Positions 11,516-21,410 of a stretch of 64,000 nt of DNA are shown here, one piece after another. Every line of letters starts with the position of its first letter. Within the stretch, counting starts at the first letter, position 1. Source of the stretch: Morinoia aosen (Eukaryota > Arthropoda > Malacostraca > Amphipoda > Talitridae); assembly GCA_030386875.1 (NCBI GenBank), contig CM059574.1, positions 4,285,934 to 4,349,933 on the forward strand, written 5' to 3'. The notes under the pieces were generated by a model. The model was not told the origin of the DNA, made no database searches, and worked only from the letters and a program-made list of their open reading frames with translations. Made by a program: the position numbers and the translations under genes.

Positions 11516-11516
<1 letters not shown>
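10783..11516 (+). repeat. 35-bp minisatellite derived from the exon end and splice donor, 21 units
   Basis: Twenty-one units of exactly 35 bases (734 bases, no net indels at the anchor positions checked) begin at the donor GT of the Popeye exon. Each unit ends in GATGAGTTCTTCCAG followed by GTGTGT, a near copy of the last 26 exon bases plus the donor (two differences). The first unit keeps the exon-like CATCTGA where later units have CTTCTGA. Most units therefore carry an intact CAG|GTGTGT donor-like site; some are altered (CTAGGT, CAAGGT), and the last ends CCATGTA. The reverse strand is open for 182 codons only because the repeat lacks stops there. Confidence 0.95.

Positions 11517-11608
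<92 letters not shown>
11517..11608. repeat. (TA)n microsatellite
   Basis: About 90 bases of nearly pure TA with occasional TGTA steps, joined directly to the last minisatellite unit. Confidence 0.95.
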
Positions 11609-11613
<5 letters not shown>

Positions 11614-11964
11614 CTTGCATAGAAACCTCATATATGAGCGGCTTCTGATTGAGCGTTTGATGCTTTTCAATCCATGTGAATAGTTCACTGCATATCTGTG
11701 AGAGTAAGTTCTCATGTAAAATGCTGTAAGCTTACGTCAAGCGTGGTGACACTGTGCTAAAGCATATTTTTGTGCCCCAACTTATTTCTGACTCTGATTT
11801 GTTAGTCATGCGACTGGTTTGACACTCAACGGTGTGCCAAAAATGCTTCTTTTCATCTGTTGCATTCTGATGAATTATTTTGAGTGTCTCTTGTGCGCAC
11901 AACCCTGGAAATGGTCTGCAGTGAACTGAATATGAATTATCTCACCGATCAATCTGGCGGGCAG

Positions 11965-12105
11965 GTGTCGGCGACGGCCATAGAAGACTCCCGCGTGCTG
12001 ATCTGGCACAGGGATAAGCTGAAGCTCTCCATCAGCTGCGACCCATTCCTGGTGGCTGTGTTCGACCACATCCTCGGCAGGGATGTTGTCAAGAAACTCA
12101 TGCAG
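11965..12105 (+). CDS. Popeye-domain protein (POPDC/Bves-like), next exon
   Basis: A 141-base, 47-codon phase 0 exon between AG (11963-11964) and GTACG (12106). It begins VSATAIEDSRVLIWHRDKLK and ends FDHILGRDVVKKLMQ. This is the C-terminal half of the Popeye domain: the conserved (A)xxxxxxxLxWxRxKL block followed by FDHILGRDVVKKL, matching the IGKDITNKL segment of vertebrate family members. It joins the previous exon in phase (…FFQ|VSA…), so the FQV signature is split by the intron. The preceding intron is 1.18 kb and filled mostly by the minisatellite. No stop follows, so the protein continues in a later exon; see 35500-35602. Confidence 0.9.
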
Positions 12106-14367
12106 GTACGTCACTCTTCTGACCGCCAATGTGCTTCTCCTGTTGATTATTTTCTGCAGAATTCATTTATCCGGTTGAGCGACATAGAGTAGGCTGTAAC
12201 GGGTCAAATGTCCGTGTTCCCTCGTAAATTGTCCGTGTTCCCTCGTGAGTTGCTCATGAAGGGGTGCTCAAAATTTTTGTTCGAGAAACATGACTCGCGC
12301 GTACCCGACGTAGCGCTTGCGAGCGAGAGTCTTGAAAATTCCATCGCATGTGGTTGTGTGTTCGTAACGGACTAAATATCTTCCATTCCATGTTATTATA
12401 CACGTTTCTATACTTCTTCGAGATTTGAAAAATCTACTGTAGAAGTATAAAATGAAATACAGAAAGTAAAAGTATACATGAATCCAACATTTGTTTTAAA
12501 TCGTACGGTTAATAGTGTCACTCATAAAAAACAAAATGGATTCGTGCCATAACTGAATAGCTTAGAAAAATAACAATTTAGTAGCATAACCTTGTCAAAA
12601 GGCTTAGAACACGCTGCTACTAGAACGTCAGAAACATTCCAGACCAGTTTCCCATTGTTACGAAAACACTACAACGGTCTTCATTGAAATCTTAGCCTTT
12701 GCTATTTCAAAATCGCCCAGGATTATTAAGTTCCCAGTACCAACGAACACTAAACTCAAGTGACGAATATGATTATTATAGCGTACAAGAATGACAGGGG
12801 ATACAGGGAAATATCCGAGATACTTGACACTCCAATTCGCTTTATCCATGTCATTCTTATTATATGGAAGCCTGATGGATCAGTTACAGATTGAGAGAGA
12901 TCAAGTGCTCCGCGCTAGTTACCGTAACGAGATCGCTCCAAGCTTCTCATAATGTTAAAGGAAGGCCTTGAGGCACCTCCTTGAGACTTGGCAGATCAAA
13001 CGATGTCAGTAGGTGCGAACGTAACTTCGCAAAGAACCGTCAATGCTTTGTGTGAATAAGGTATACGGAAGAAGCGCAGTGCTTGAAGTGTCCCACAACT
13101 GATGGAAGGTATGTTGTCACTCAATAAGAGCAGGCTCAGGCTTTTCTCAACGAAAGAGGTGACTATTATTAAATATTCTGTAACCAGATGATACATGCTT
13201 GGTCACAATTACAAAAGGATTGTTAAGTGACTGCTGAATTTTTCGACTCAACCCAAGAATACCATTTCAACCGTGAAACATGGAGGTGTGAGCATCGCGT
13301 TCTGTGGTTTCCATTTGCAGGCCCAGAGTGACTTAATATGGTACAGGAAATGATTAATTGGATCGGTTATTGTGAAATTTTGTCTGTGGGCTTCACTCTG
13401 AGATTTATGACCCCAACATGCATCGAAATACTTGCAAGATAATGACACGAACCTAAACATGAGTCGAAGACACTTCTGATTAGCTGAGCTACAAGAGAAA
13501 CTGAATTGTAGTCTGGCCTTCGTTATTTATAGAGTTAAATCTAATTGTAAATATCTCGAGGCGACTGAATATTAAGGCTGAACAAAATAATTCTGCCTTG
13601 TAGAAAAGAGAAATTCCAGTGGACTCTTGCAAGGCCCTCATTTTTTCCTACAAACATCGACTTGAAGCGGTCGTAGCTAATTAAATAGAGTTATGCGATG
13701 GAACAAGTATTAAACCTTTGACGTCAGCATTTTGTTCTCATATAACCGTTATCACAGCCACCGTCATTCAACTGGTGCTGACGCCAGGTTGCCACCAACG
13801 CCAGTATGAGGAAGACATAGTCACCCGACGGTGAACTTAGAAAAAAGATTAAGGATGAAATTCAACAAGAAGGATATTATACTTAGGCTGTTTTTCGGAA
13901 GAAGTTTATTGGGTTCTCAAATGTTAAAAGGTAATTATATTTGTATGCTATGCTAAGAATGCTTTTTTGCTCCCTTGTGTTTTGAGGTCTGTTGTTAAAT
14001 AGTGCGACTTACTGATGTAATTGTTTCATTTCTATATGATTTACTGAGTTCGATTTTGCACTTTCTTCAAAAGAAATTTCAAATCTCGAAGATGTACGAA
14101 AGTTAATATAATCAATTACTAAAAGGGAAATTTTTTGGCTGGTTACATATACTGTGAGTTGAGTCATGCGGGTGACGGAACATCAAAATTTAATTTGGCC
14201 TGGGGAAATGAATGTATTCTCTAATTTGCTAATTAAAGGTAAAGGGTATAAATCCTTGCACCTGATTTCATAATATGGATTTATCATAGGAAAAGTATCT
14301 AATAGTCCAAACGTTCGGTCTGAAAATCATCAGGTTTTCTATAGAAACAACAAATCCCAACAAGTAC
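12106..14367. other. Start of large intron; no gene recognised
   Basis: Follows the second Popeye exon's donor. The DNA is AT-rich. At 12200-12250 TGTCCGTGTTCCCTCGT occurs twice in tandem. No transposon protein or exon could be recognised on either strand. Confidence 0.5.
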
Positions 14368-14371
14368 TTAA

Positions 14372-14839
14372 GGATGTCATCCGTTTTTTTTTAATTTTGA
14401 TCCGATTCGCCTGAAATTTGGCTAGTGTATGTATGTTTGAAAAGAAAACATATATTACTCATGAAAATTTTTCGATTTAGGCCTTAGTTTTTTGAAAAAA
14501 TAGGAAAAACTAGTTTTTTTGGTTCATTTTTATGGTTATTTAAAAAGAATAGAATTCATTGAGTTTTTATGATACAGCAAATTCAAAGACAGTTTTAAAA
14601 TTCTAGTAACATTTTAAACAAACAGAGAGTGCAGAATTTTGATTTTCCGTTTTGTTTTTTTATTATATGGGGTCAAAAATTCCCGATTTTTGGTCCCCTT
14701 TCACCACCCCTTGGGGGGAGGGGGAGGGATCTAATGCCCGTAGCCCCCTAAAATTTTAGGGCACAATAGCCCATCACCTAATGATCCTTTTTCAACAAAA
14801 AAAAAGCCCATCGGGTCGAAGGGGCCGCGGATGACCCCC
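14372..14839. mobile_element. TTAA-flanked MITE
   Basis: Bounded by TTAA at 14368-14371 and 14840-14843. The left end reads GGATGTCATCCG and the reverse complement of the right end GGGGGTCATCCGCGG, so both carry the TCATCCG inverted repeat. It is 468 bp and non-coding. An internal phrase (TTTCGATTTAGGCCTTAGTT) recurs inverted in the larger TTAA element at 59799-60898, linking the two as relatives. TTAA target duplication is the rule for piggyBac-type transposition. Confidence 0.7.
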
Positions 14840-14843
14840 TTAA

Positions 14844-17195
14844 CTTGGGCGTTTCTAGCCTGTGTTCATATTCTGCTAAAATCTCCGTAGAAATGCTATG
14901 CTGAGCTCTTAAGTTGACTTCCCAATTGCGTTAGCAAAAAATGAGTTGCAGAGAGAAAGAGAGCTAATATGGAAAGGAGTCGATATTATCATATTGTAAC
15001 TTCCCGTACAGTGTGGAGAGCTTGGGAAAACTTTCCGATAGACGTGCATCATGTAACTTTAGTTTCCTTCTCATGCATGTGATCTCTAGTGTTTCTCTAT
15101 AAACTATGTAACTTCTATTTTACTGCTAAGGTCATTGAACTTTTAATAGTAATATTTCTACGAAAAAATACAATGAATAACAACAAGCCATTTATAGGTA
15201 AGCTAGTAAATTTCCCTTCAGAATGGCAAAAAAGGCAAGACACGGGCCAAGTGATCCATACTCGAGTTGTTTCAAGGTCCTGCTCTGTCCGACACCAGTC
15301 ACGCTCAGGCACCGACGTAACTCATTTCAAATCCTAATTTTTCATGCATTAGCAACAGCACATTCACTAACACAATATCTCTCAACGAGACACTTACGCA
15401 AAGTATGGTCCTATGATTTGACAGCTTTCTTAACAGCCAAGATCACCTCTTTATTTCACTCTATGCCGATTCCTCCATGTGATGAGGCATTACTAATGAA
15501 ATGAAAATTCCGTCGCACGAAAAAATACGCTTGCTGAAAATACCTATTGGAATACACATATTGTTTTCCTCTTTATATCAACCTGGAATCCAGGTTAAAC
15601 CACGTACATTACATTTTATTAAAGACTAAAGTTTTGTATTAAACTATTCATTTGCCAGAACTGAGTGCCTCATCAGCTCTGCGCCGCTTCCAACTCACGC
15701 GTTACTTTAGTGGGACATGGGTTGGTAGTAGTATACCCTGAATTCAGGGTATACTATTCAGGGTATACCCTTTGGTAGTATACCCTGAATTTTTTGACAC
15801 AATTTGTTGTGAAATAAAGTGCCTAGTTTTCATTTTGACTTACTTACGGAAAATATTTCAGTATACTTCAGAGATTCATAACGATTAAAAAGTTATTGTT
15901 GTTTAGTAGCTCATTTATGTCCAGTCCAAGTCCACTTATGTTCGGACTGAATGTTCCGCTTTATACTTTCATTCATGAAGCGATTTAATTTATTTGTAAA
16001 ATTGCAGCATGAACAGTTGCTGAACCTTAAACAATAGAGTTCTACACCTCAATTTTTCTTTTATTTCCGCGGTAAAATAATTCTAATTAGTGCACGTGTT
16101 GAACAACAATGGGAAAATCTAAATTTAGTGTCAAATTCGAATTTTTCGCATTGAAACCCAGTGATTTAAACAGAAGACACACACTTTATGTCAAAATATC
16201 ACGGCATGCTAATGAACTAAAGTGAGTGCCGCACGCTTGGGACGATATATTCGTACTTTACACTTATATGTATATATTTACACGTAGACGTGTACATACA
16301 CACAGACATGCACGTATAAATATGCATACATATATGTATATAGGCATTCAGAAATGACCGAGGGCTTCGCTGACGTATTTCCCCGGCGTTGTCGTCGAAA
16401 GTACTCTGTGTATGATGCTAAGCGTTAATTAGCTTTATATGAGTGCTGAATATTTACCTAACTGTAGGATTCTTTTACATAGGTATTAAAATCGAGTACA
16501 TAAATACAGAATCTATATTAGCTCTGCAATATTTCCTACTACGAAACGAAGTCATGTTATCAGGCCTGAATATAAAGCAACATTTGCACCTGCGCTGTGA
16601 TGTCCAACATTAAGTGTGTGCCCCTTCCCCCTCCTCCCCACGCAGGGTAGGTAGCCTCCTGTTGTGGGCACGTGACAGGTAGGCCATTCCCAGGGTTGTC
16701 ATCTTGGCTGTTTTCATGGCCAAAACTCTTAATTGTGGCCTCAGAAAATGGATGCCAATCTGACCTCCCTGGCCTGTACGCCACAGCTTCTCTGATTCTG
16801 CTCCCTCTCCGTGTGGTGTTTACACGTGTGCCTTCTGTGTGAGTGTGGTGCGCGTGTGTGGGGTTAGTGTGAGTAATGAGTGTGGAGTATACGATGATTC
16901 CCCCCCCTGATTTTAATCAGTATGGTGATTGTGATAACCCGCAGGAAAAGAAGCGTCATGTGTATGATGAGTGTCATGGTGAACTATGAGTGCATTGTAA
17001 TTATACGTTGGGGGTCATGAGTATGATGAATATCATAAGCATGATGAGTAATGTATGAAACGGTGAACGTTCAACTGTGAACGATGTATATTAACAGCTC
17101 ATTTGAACAACTATAGATGCATAGTACGTTCAAGCAACAAAATATTGCATCACTGAAGGCCGTGGGGCAGGTATTTCAAGGATGAAAACTAAATG
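14844..17195. other. Intron-like DNA; no gene recognised
   Basis: Mostly AT-rich. It contains a perfect palindrome (15729-15756), an ATATGTATAT-rich stretch at 16255-16345, and TG/GA-rich repetitive DNA at 16800-17060 (GTGTGAGTAATGAGTGTGG-type words, ATGATGAGT). The minus-strand open frame at 16560-16784 has no recognisable relatives. Confidence 0.45.
15729..15756. repeat. Perfect 28-bp palindrome
   Basis: TAGTATACCCTGAATTCAGG and its completion are self-complementary over all 28 bases with no loop. Half-copies follow at about 15757-15770 and 15777-15792. Confidence 0.9.
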
Positions 17196-17718
17196 CAGTA
17201 ATACCTCGATATATAAATTTAATTCGCTCTAGAACTCACGACGTATGTTAAATTATTCGTATTTTGGATTATTTATTCTCATAGGAATACATGTAAAACC
17301 ATTTAATTCGTTCCACAACCCAAAAATATACCTTCATTTTGCTGTATGAGATCGTAGACATGTTGCGGCCATATTGGTTAGCCAGATCGCTCACGCGCGC
17401 ACCATGTTCATGGTTTTCTATAATTTCTAGTTTTAATTGAAATGAAAGCATTACCTTTTTCTTTTTTTCATCACTGCTATTACTCGCACTAGCCTTCTTT
17501 GGATCCATGTTAAGAGAATAATGGAAAAGAATTAAAAAATAACGCTAATTATTACTAAGAAGCCGATCACCAGAGATGTGTATGAAGCGAAGCGCAACGG
17601 TGAACCACATCATGTGTTGAAATTTTCCATCGAGTGTAGAGCTGATAATTTGATCGAATTTCACGCCGTACGGTGGAAAATATGTATGTCAAAGCAATCG
17701 TATGTCTAGGTTCGGCTG
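17196..17718 (-). mobile_element. pogo/Tigger-like transposon remnant
   Basis: The left end is CAGTAATACCTCGATATATA and the reverse complement of the right end is CAGCCGAACCTAGACATACG. Both have the CAG-starting termini usual for pogo/Tigger elements; a TA follows the right end. Inside lies the N-terminus of a Tigger-type transposase on the minus strand. At 523 bp it is an internally deleted, non-autonomous copy. Confidence 0.6.
17347..17508 (-). pseudogene. Tigger/pogo transposase N-terminal (CENP-B-like HTH) fragment
   Basis: ATG at 17508 opens MDPKKASASNSSDEKKKKV, then LKLEIIENHEHGARVSDLAN, then the GRNMSTIS segment. This matches the CENP-B N-terminal helix-turn-helix layout: basic leader, KLEII, G.RVSDLA, G...STIS. 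After about 54 codons the homology stops and the frame runs into terminal-repeat sequence, so the catalytic domain has been deleted. Such HTHs bind the element's own ends. Confidence 0.6.
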
Positions 17719-18401
17719 TATTTGAAAACTAATTTGGAAATTTTTCCCAGAGAACTAATTTACTTATTTAATACTTACTCATTGATTAATGAATCACTTT
17801 TATGAATTTGTGAGTATCATTTATTCAATAAACGTAATTTGTGTTCCTTTACGTACAGGTTATATTTCTATTTCAAAAAAGGTGATATATTGAATGTACT
17901 TAACAGATTGGATTCTAAATATTTCTTAGCATAAAAGTTCTAAATTGATAGATGACCAATATAAGGTAAATAATAGCCACGTCTGAATTTAAGTATATAA
18001 TCGTGAAAAATTAAACGAAAAATCTGTTTTCATGGACATTTATCCAAGACGCGAAGTTTGAAAGCACACAAATACTGTAAATACTGCTGAAAAACGTCTT
18101 GTAAAGGTTGTAAAAAAAGAACTACTGCACTGGCAAAATTCTGTCCCAAACGATTTTCATGAAATGAGGAAAGGTTGACGAATCATTATTTACGGAACTT
18201 TTTTTAACTTTGCACAGCATGCGAGTCTAAAACCAATTACCAATTCTACATGCAGACTTGAATATCAATGCTCATTCAAAACACGATGGGTGAGATGATC
18301 GCCTTAAAATCCTAAACCTAGATTTCAGTTTTATTTCTTTATACAGATTTTGGAATGCATGAACGTACGATGCTCACTGTGGCAACCATAAAACACTTTA
18401 A

Positions 18402-18621
18402 CACTTCGACTGCGATGCGATCTACCGGTTTACACGGAAGGAATTTCCACAATGCTGCTGACTGACGAGTGAGCACGAACTCAATTTTCATAAATACTGT
18501 ATGAAAACTAAATGAAGGCACAATTCAGTTAATGTTTGCTATCTACAGCACTACTTACTAAAATTGAATTTAAATTTAAGTTGAATATTAAACTCTAGTT
18601 TTACCTGCCGCAGTCGAAATG
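18402..18621. mobile_element. TTAA-flanked MITE (piggyBac-type), better copy
   Basis: TTAA at 18398-18401 and 18622-18625 flank inverted ends CACTTCGACTGCG (left) and CATTTCGACTGCGG (reverse complement of the right). It is 220 bp and non-coding, related along its whole length to 8895-9113. The ends resemble the CCCTTTGACTGC-like ends of many insect piggyBac MITEs. Confidence 0.75.
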
Positions 18622-18625
18622 TTAA

Positions 18626-19150
18626 AGCACTGAGCCAGTGCACTCATTTTAATTCCTGAAATATCTACTTATTTCTTCTTAATAATTCAATCTTAACTGG
18701 TCGCGCAGCGTTTAGTAAAGGTAACCGTAAATGTGAAATGAATGTCACGATTGTAATGTAATGTGATAGTAAAATGTCAGAGGACGTACGTACTTCTTGC
18801 TAACTTGCATTAACTCTTGAAAATAATTCAGAATGGGCCAGTAATAACAGCTCACGAGAATAGAGTTTATTAATATATGTTAAGCATGGCTGGTTCCCGA
18901 GCAGTCACCCCAGCCGGTCGAAGGGTTCCGCTCTCAATAGGTAGAGAACGGAGGGCGACCCCCTTCCCAGCACCTCGAATTTTCCCAAGAAACAAGAAAC
19001 GGCAACCTGCTAGAGATGGAGTCAAGTATTATAGCCGGAGGGTAACAGAGCATGACTTACGCAATATATGGAGATGGAAGTAAGTTCCATTCATGAGAAT
19101 GGACGACATTCCTAGAATATTTTAGGTTTACGCAATTTTACGATAGTATT
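18626..19150. other. Unassigned DNA with a short arginine-rich open frame
   Basis: A plus-strand open frame of 68 codons (18877-19083) encodes a proline/arginine-rich peptide (PLSIGRERRATPFPAPRIF). No family was recognised and there are no splice or promoter signals that stand out. It lies just outside the Gypsy remnant and could be its flank or chance. Confidence 0.35.
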
Positions 19151-19516
19151 GTTATAAATATATTGAGATCTCAACTGAACACGAGTCGAACTTGACACGA
19201 AAACGTAAAAAAAAACTTTCGATGAAATACACGTTGCCGTATGAATTTTTTATGCGTTTTGTAGGACAATTACAATTGTTCGTAAAGCCTCTCAACGAAT
19301 GGTCAAAGCTAGCAGCGTCCACTACCTCTCCAACCAACCTCCGTCGCGAGTCGTCCCACAAGGAGTCCCGAAGTGGTTCCCGCGTGCCGAGAAAACTCTC
19401 TCACATCGCAGACCAAATAGATAAAGCTCATAGCGCTGGCTGGCTGGCTCCACGAAGATCTACGTTTAGAAAACGTATAACGTAGGAGCAAGCGGCAGGT
19501 GTAACCGTACCACAAT

Positions 19517-19648
19517 AGCAGCAGCAGATGTAGCCGTGACCCGATAGTAACCATAGCAGCAGATGCAGCCGTGACCCGATAGTAACCATAGCAGCAGATG
19601 CAGCCGTGACCCGATAGTAACCGTAGCAGCAAATGCAGCCGTGACCCA
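19517..19648. repeat. 35-bp tandem repeat, about 3.7 units
   Basis: CAGCAGATG(C/T)AGCCGTGACC begins units at 19522, 19557, 19592 and 19627, exactly 35 bases apart and nearly identical. It lies inside the LTR-like left end of the Gypsy relic, just downstream (minus strand) of its TATA-like box. Confidence 0.9.
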
Positions 19649-19713
19649 TCTTATCGTTCTTATTTATAGTCGAGGTATGAGGGTCAAAATGCACAAACGC
19701 GTTTACATGTACC

Positions 19714-19736
19714 TCCCCCCCCCCCAAAAAAAAAAT
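19714..19736 (-). other. Polypurine tract candidate of the Gypsy relic
   Basis: On the minus strand a run of T, then about ten G followed by AGG immediately precedes the LTR-like end. Retroelements use such a tract to prime plus-strand DNA. A similar G-run borders the other LTR-like end (24650-24672), where it would not be expected in a simple LTR element. Confidence 0.4.
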
Positions 19737-20996
19737 TAACGCATGATTAGTTTACCACAAAAAACATCAAGGACACTTTAAGCGAAAATACAAAAAAAAG
19801 ATCAAGGTTCTAGATCCAAAAAGATACAAAACGAGAACTCCAATCAAAACGCATATACCGCAAAATCACAGAATGCTTGCTAACTTACACGCAATCAAAC
19901 CATAATATGCTGAAAACAATGAATAGCTCAGTCCGCCAAAGTCAAAAATAATAATAATAATAGTAGTAAACACCTATTCTTAAAATGGTGAATCCATGAG
20001 AGTAAACCAACGCAGCAAAGCTATAGGAAGAAGAACAGCGTAAGCGAATAAAAAAATTAATTCCCATCTTCCCCAAAAGTAGAAAATTAAAACACTACAT
20101 TACTGCACAACACAAGTCCCATAATTTTGAAAATGAAAATAAACTCACGATATTAAGCATGTAACTCTTCAGAAAGAAATTATTGATTATTTTTTCCAAC
20201 ACAAAAAAAGGAAATAAAATCAACACATTCCAAGGGACGTTTACCAAAACCAAAATTTCAAATACTTAATTTAATTTCAAGAAAACAAATTAACATCGAG
20301 TAGATCAGGTTACACTAAACATGGCACACCAGTATAGGAACATCGATAAAATAATATAACGAAATGATAACGTAAATAAATGCCGCAGTTAATGATAACT
20401 ATAGAAACAGATTCGCAAAATAACACGATAAAAATCAAATAAAAACAAACACTCGAATCGCATGAAACTGTGAACACGTCGGATAGTACAGTTTTTACAT
20501 CGAGATTAGTTACGGCAGGTAAAAATAGAAATGCAATTATAAATAACACATTAAAAAATATCGCCATATATCGAAAACATGGAAAATTTTATTACCACAC
20601 CTGTTATACAGGTAATGACGAAAAGGAAAAAACACATTTTAAATTTTAACTGGGCCGGTTACACCAACTTACAACCATGGTTTACACGAATAAAATAATT
20701 GTACGCAAAAAGCATATACATAAAAGGTTAGGGATAAATGCGTAAAGATATATATATATATATGCGTATATGAGTATATAGAGGTATATATGTGTAGGTA
20801 TAGGATTACACTCAATTATCACCAAATTAGAAATAGACGTCGGTTGCCAGTTGGACCATGGGTTTCGGCCGCCGTGACCATTTTGGCACTTCCACGGTAA
20901 CATTCCCACCATATAGCACTTGGCATACACGATTAACGCAACCGAAGTGAAATGCACGTGCATTTTTTATGAATTTCGTTGTTCACTGTTAAGCGT

Positions 20997-21257
20997 TCAC
21001 ATGAATTGACGCCGCAGGACGAAGTCCCCCGAACGCACCCGTTTGGTGAGTGTGTTCAACTCGCGGCTCATGAAGCAGACGATCACTACTAATGCGATCA
21101 CAATCACCGTAGCCAAAATTAAGAGAAGGTCGGCCACACGGTCGGGTAGCAAATTCGTTTGTAAATTCGCTTTTATCCAAACATCGGATAACCATCCCTG
21201 ATCCTGAACGAGAGCTGTAGTCAGCGCGTCCAAAAAAATGGAGCCTAAGCAAAACAA
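20997..21257 (-). pseudogene. Env-like C-terminal membrane segment (tentative)
   Basis: An 86-codon frame directly downstream of integrase in the same orientation. It holds a strongly hydrophobic stretch (VADLLLILATVIVIALVVIV) followed by a charged tail, the pattern of a transmembrane anchor and cytoplasmic tail. In errantivirus-like Gypsy elements the third gene, env, sits exactly here. Only the anchor region is seen; the surface part and cleavage site are absent. The call rests on position and hydropathy, not on sequence identity. Confidence 0.4.
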
Positions 21258-21410
21258 TTGTTAAAAATACAAATATTAACAATTGAGTGCATACGGGTTA
21301 AAACTAGAAACTTTTAAACGCAAGAAAATTTTTGTATTCTAATCAGTCAGTCGTAGATCGTAATAGTTTTCAAGTCGTCTTACGTAGATGTTGTACATGA
21401 TTCATATTGT

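Noticed and set aside
11483..11683. Tyr/Ile repeat frames on both strands
   Set aside because: Translation of the (TA)n microsatellite.
18877..19083. Arg/Pro-rich 68-codon frame as a gene
   Set aside because: No homology that I can recognise, no splice or promoter context, and next to a degraded retrotransposon.
19309..19727. Minus-strand Cys/Tyr-rich frames
   Set aside because: They are translations of the 35-bp tandem repeat and LTR-like end.
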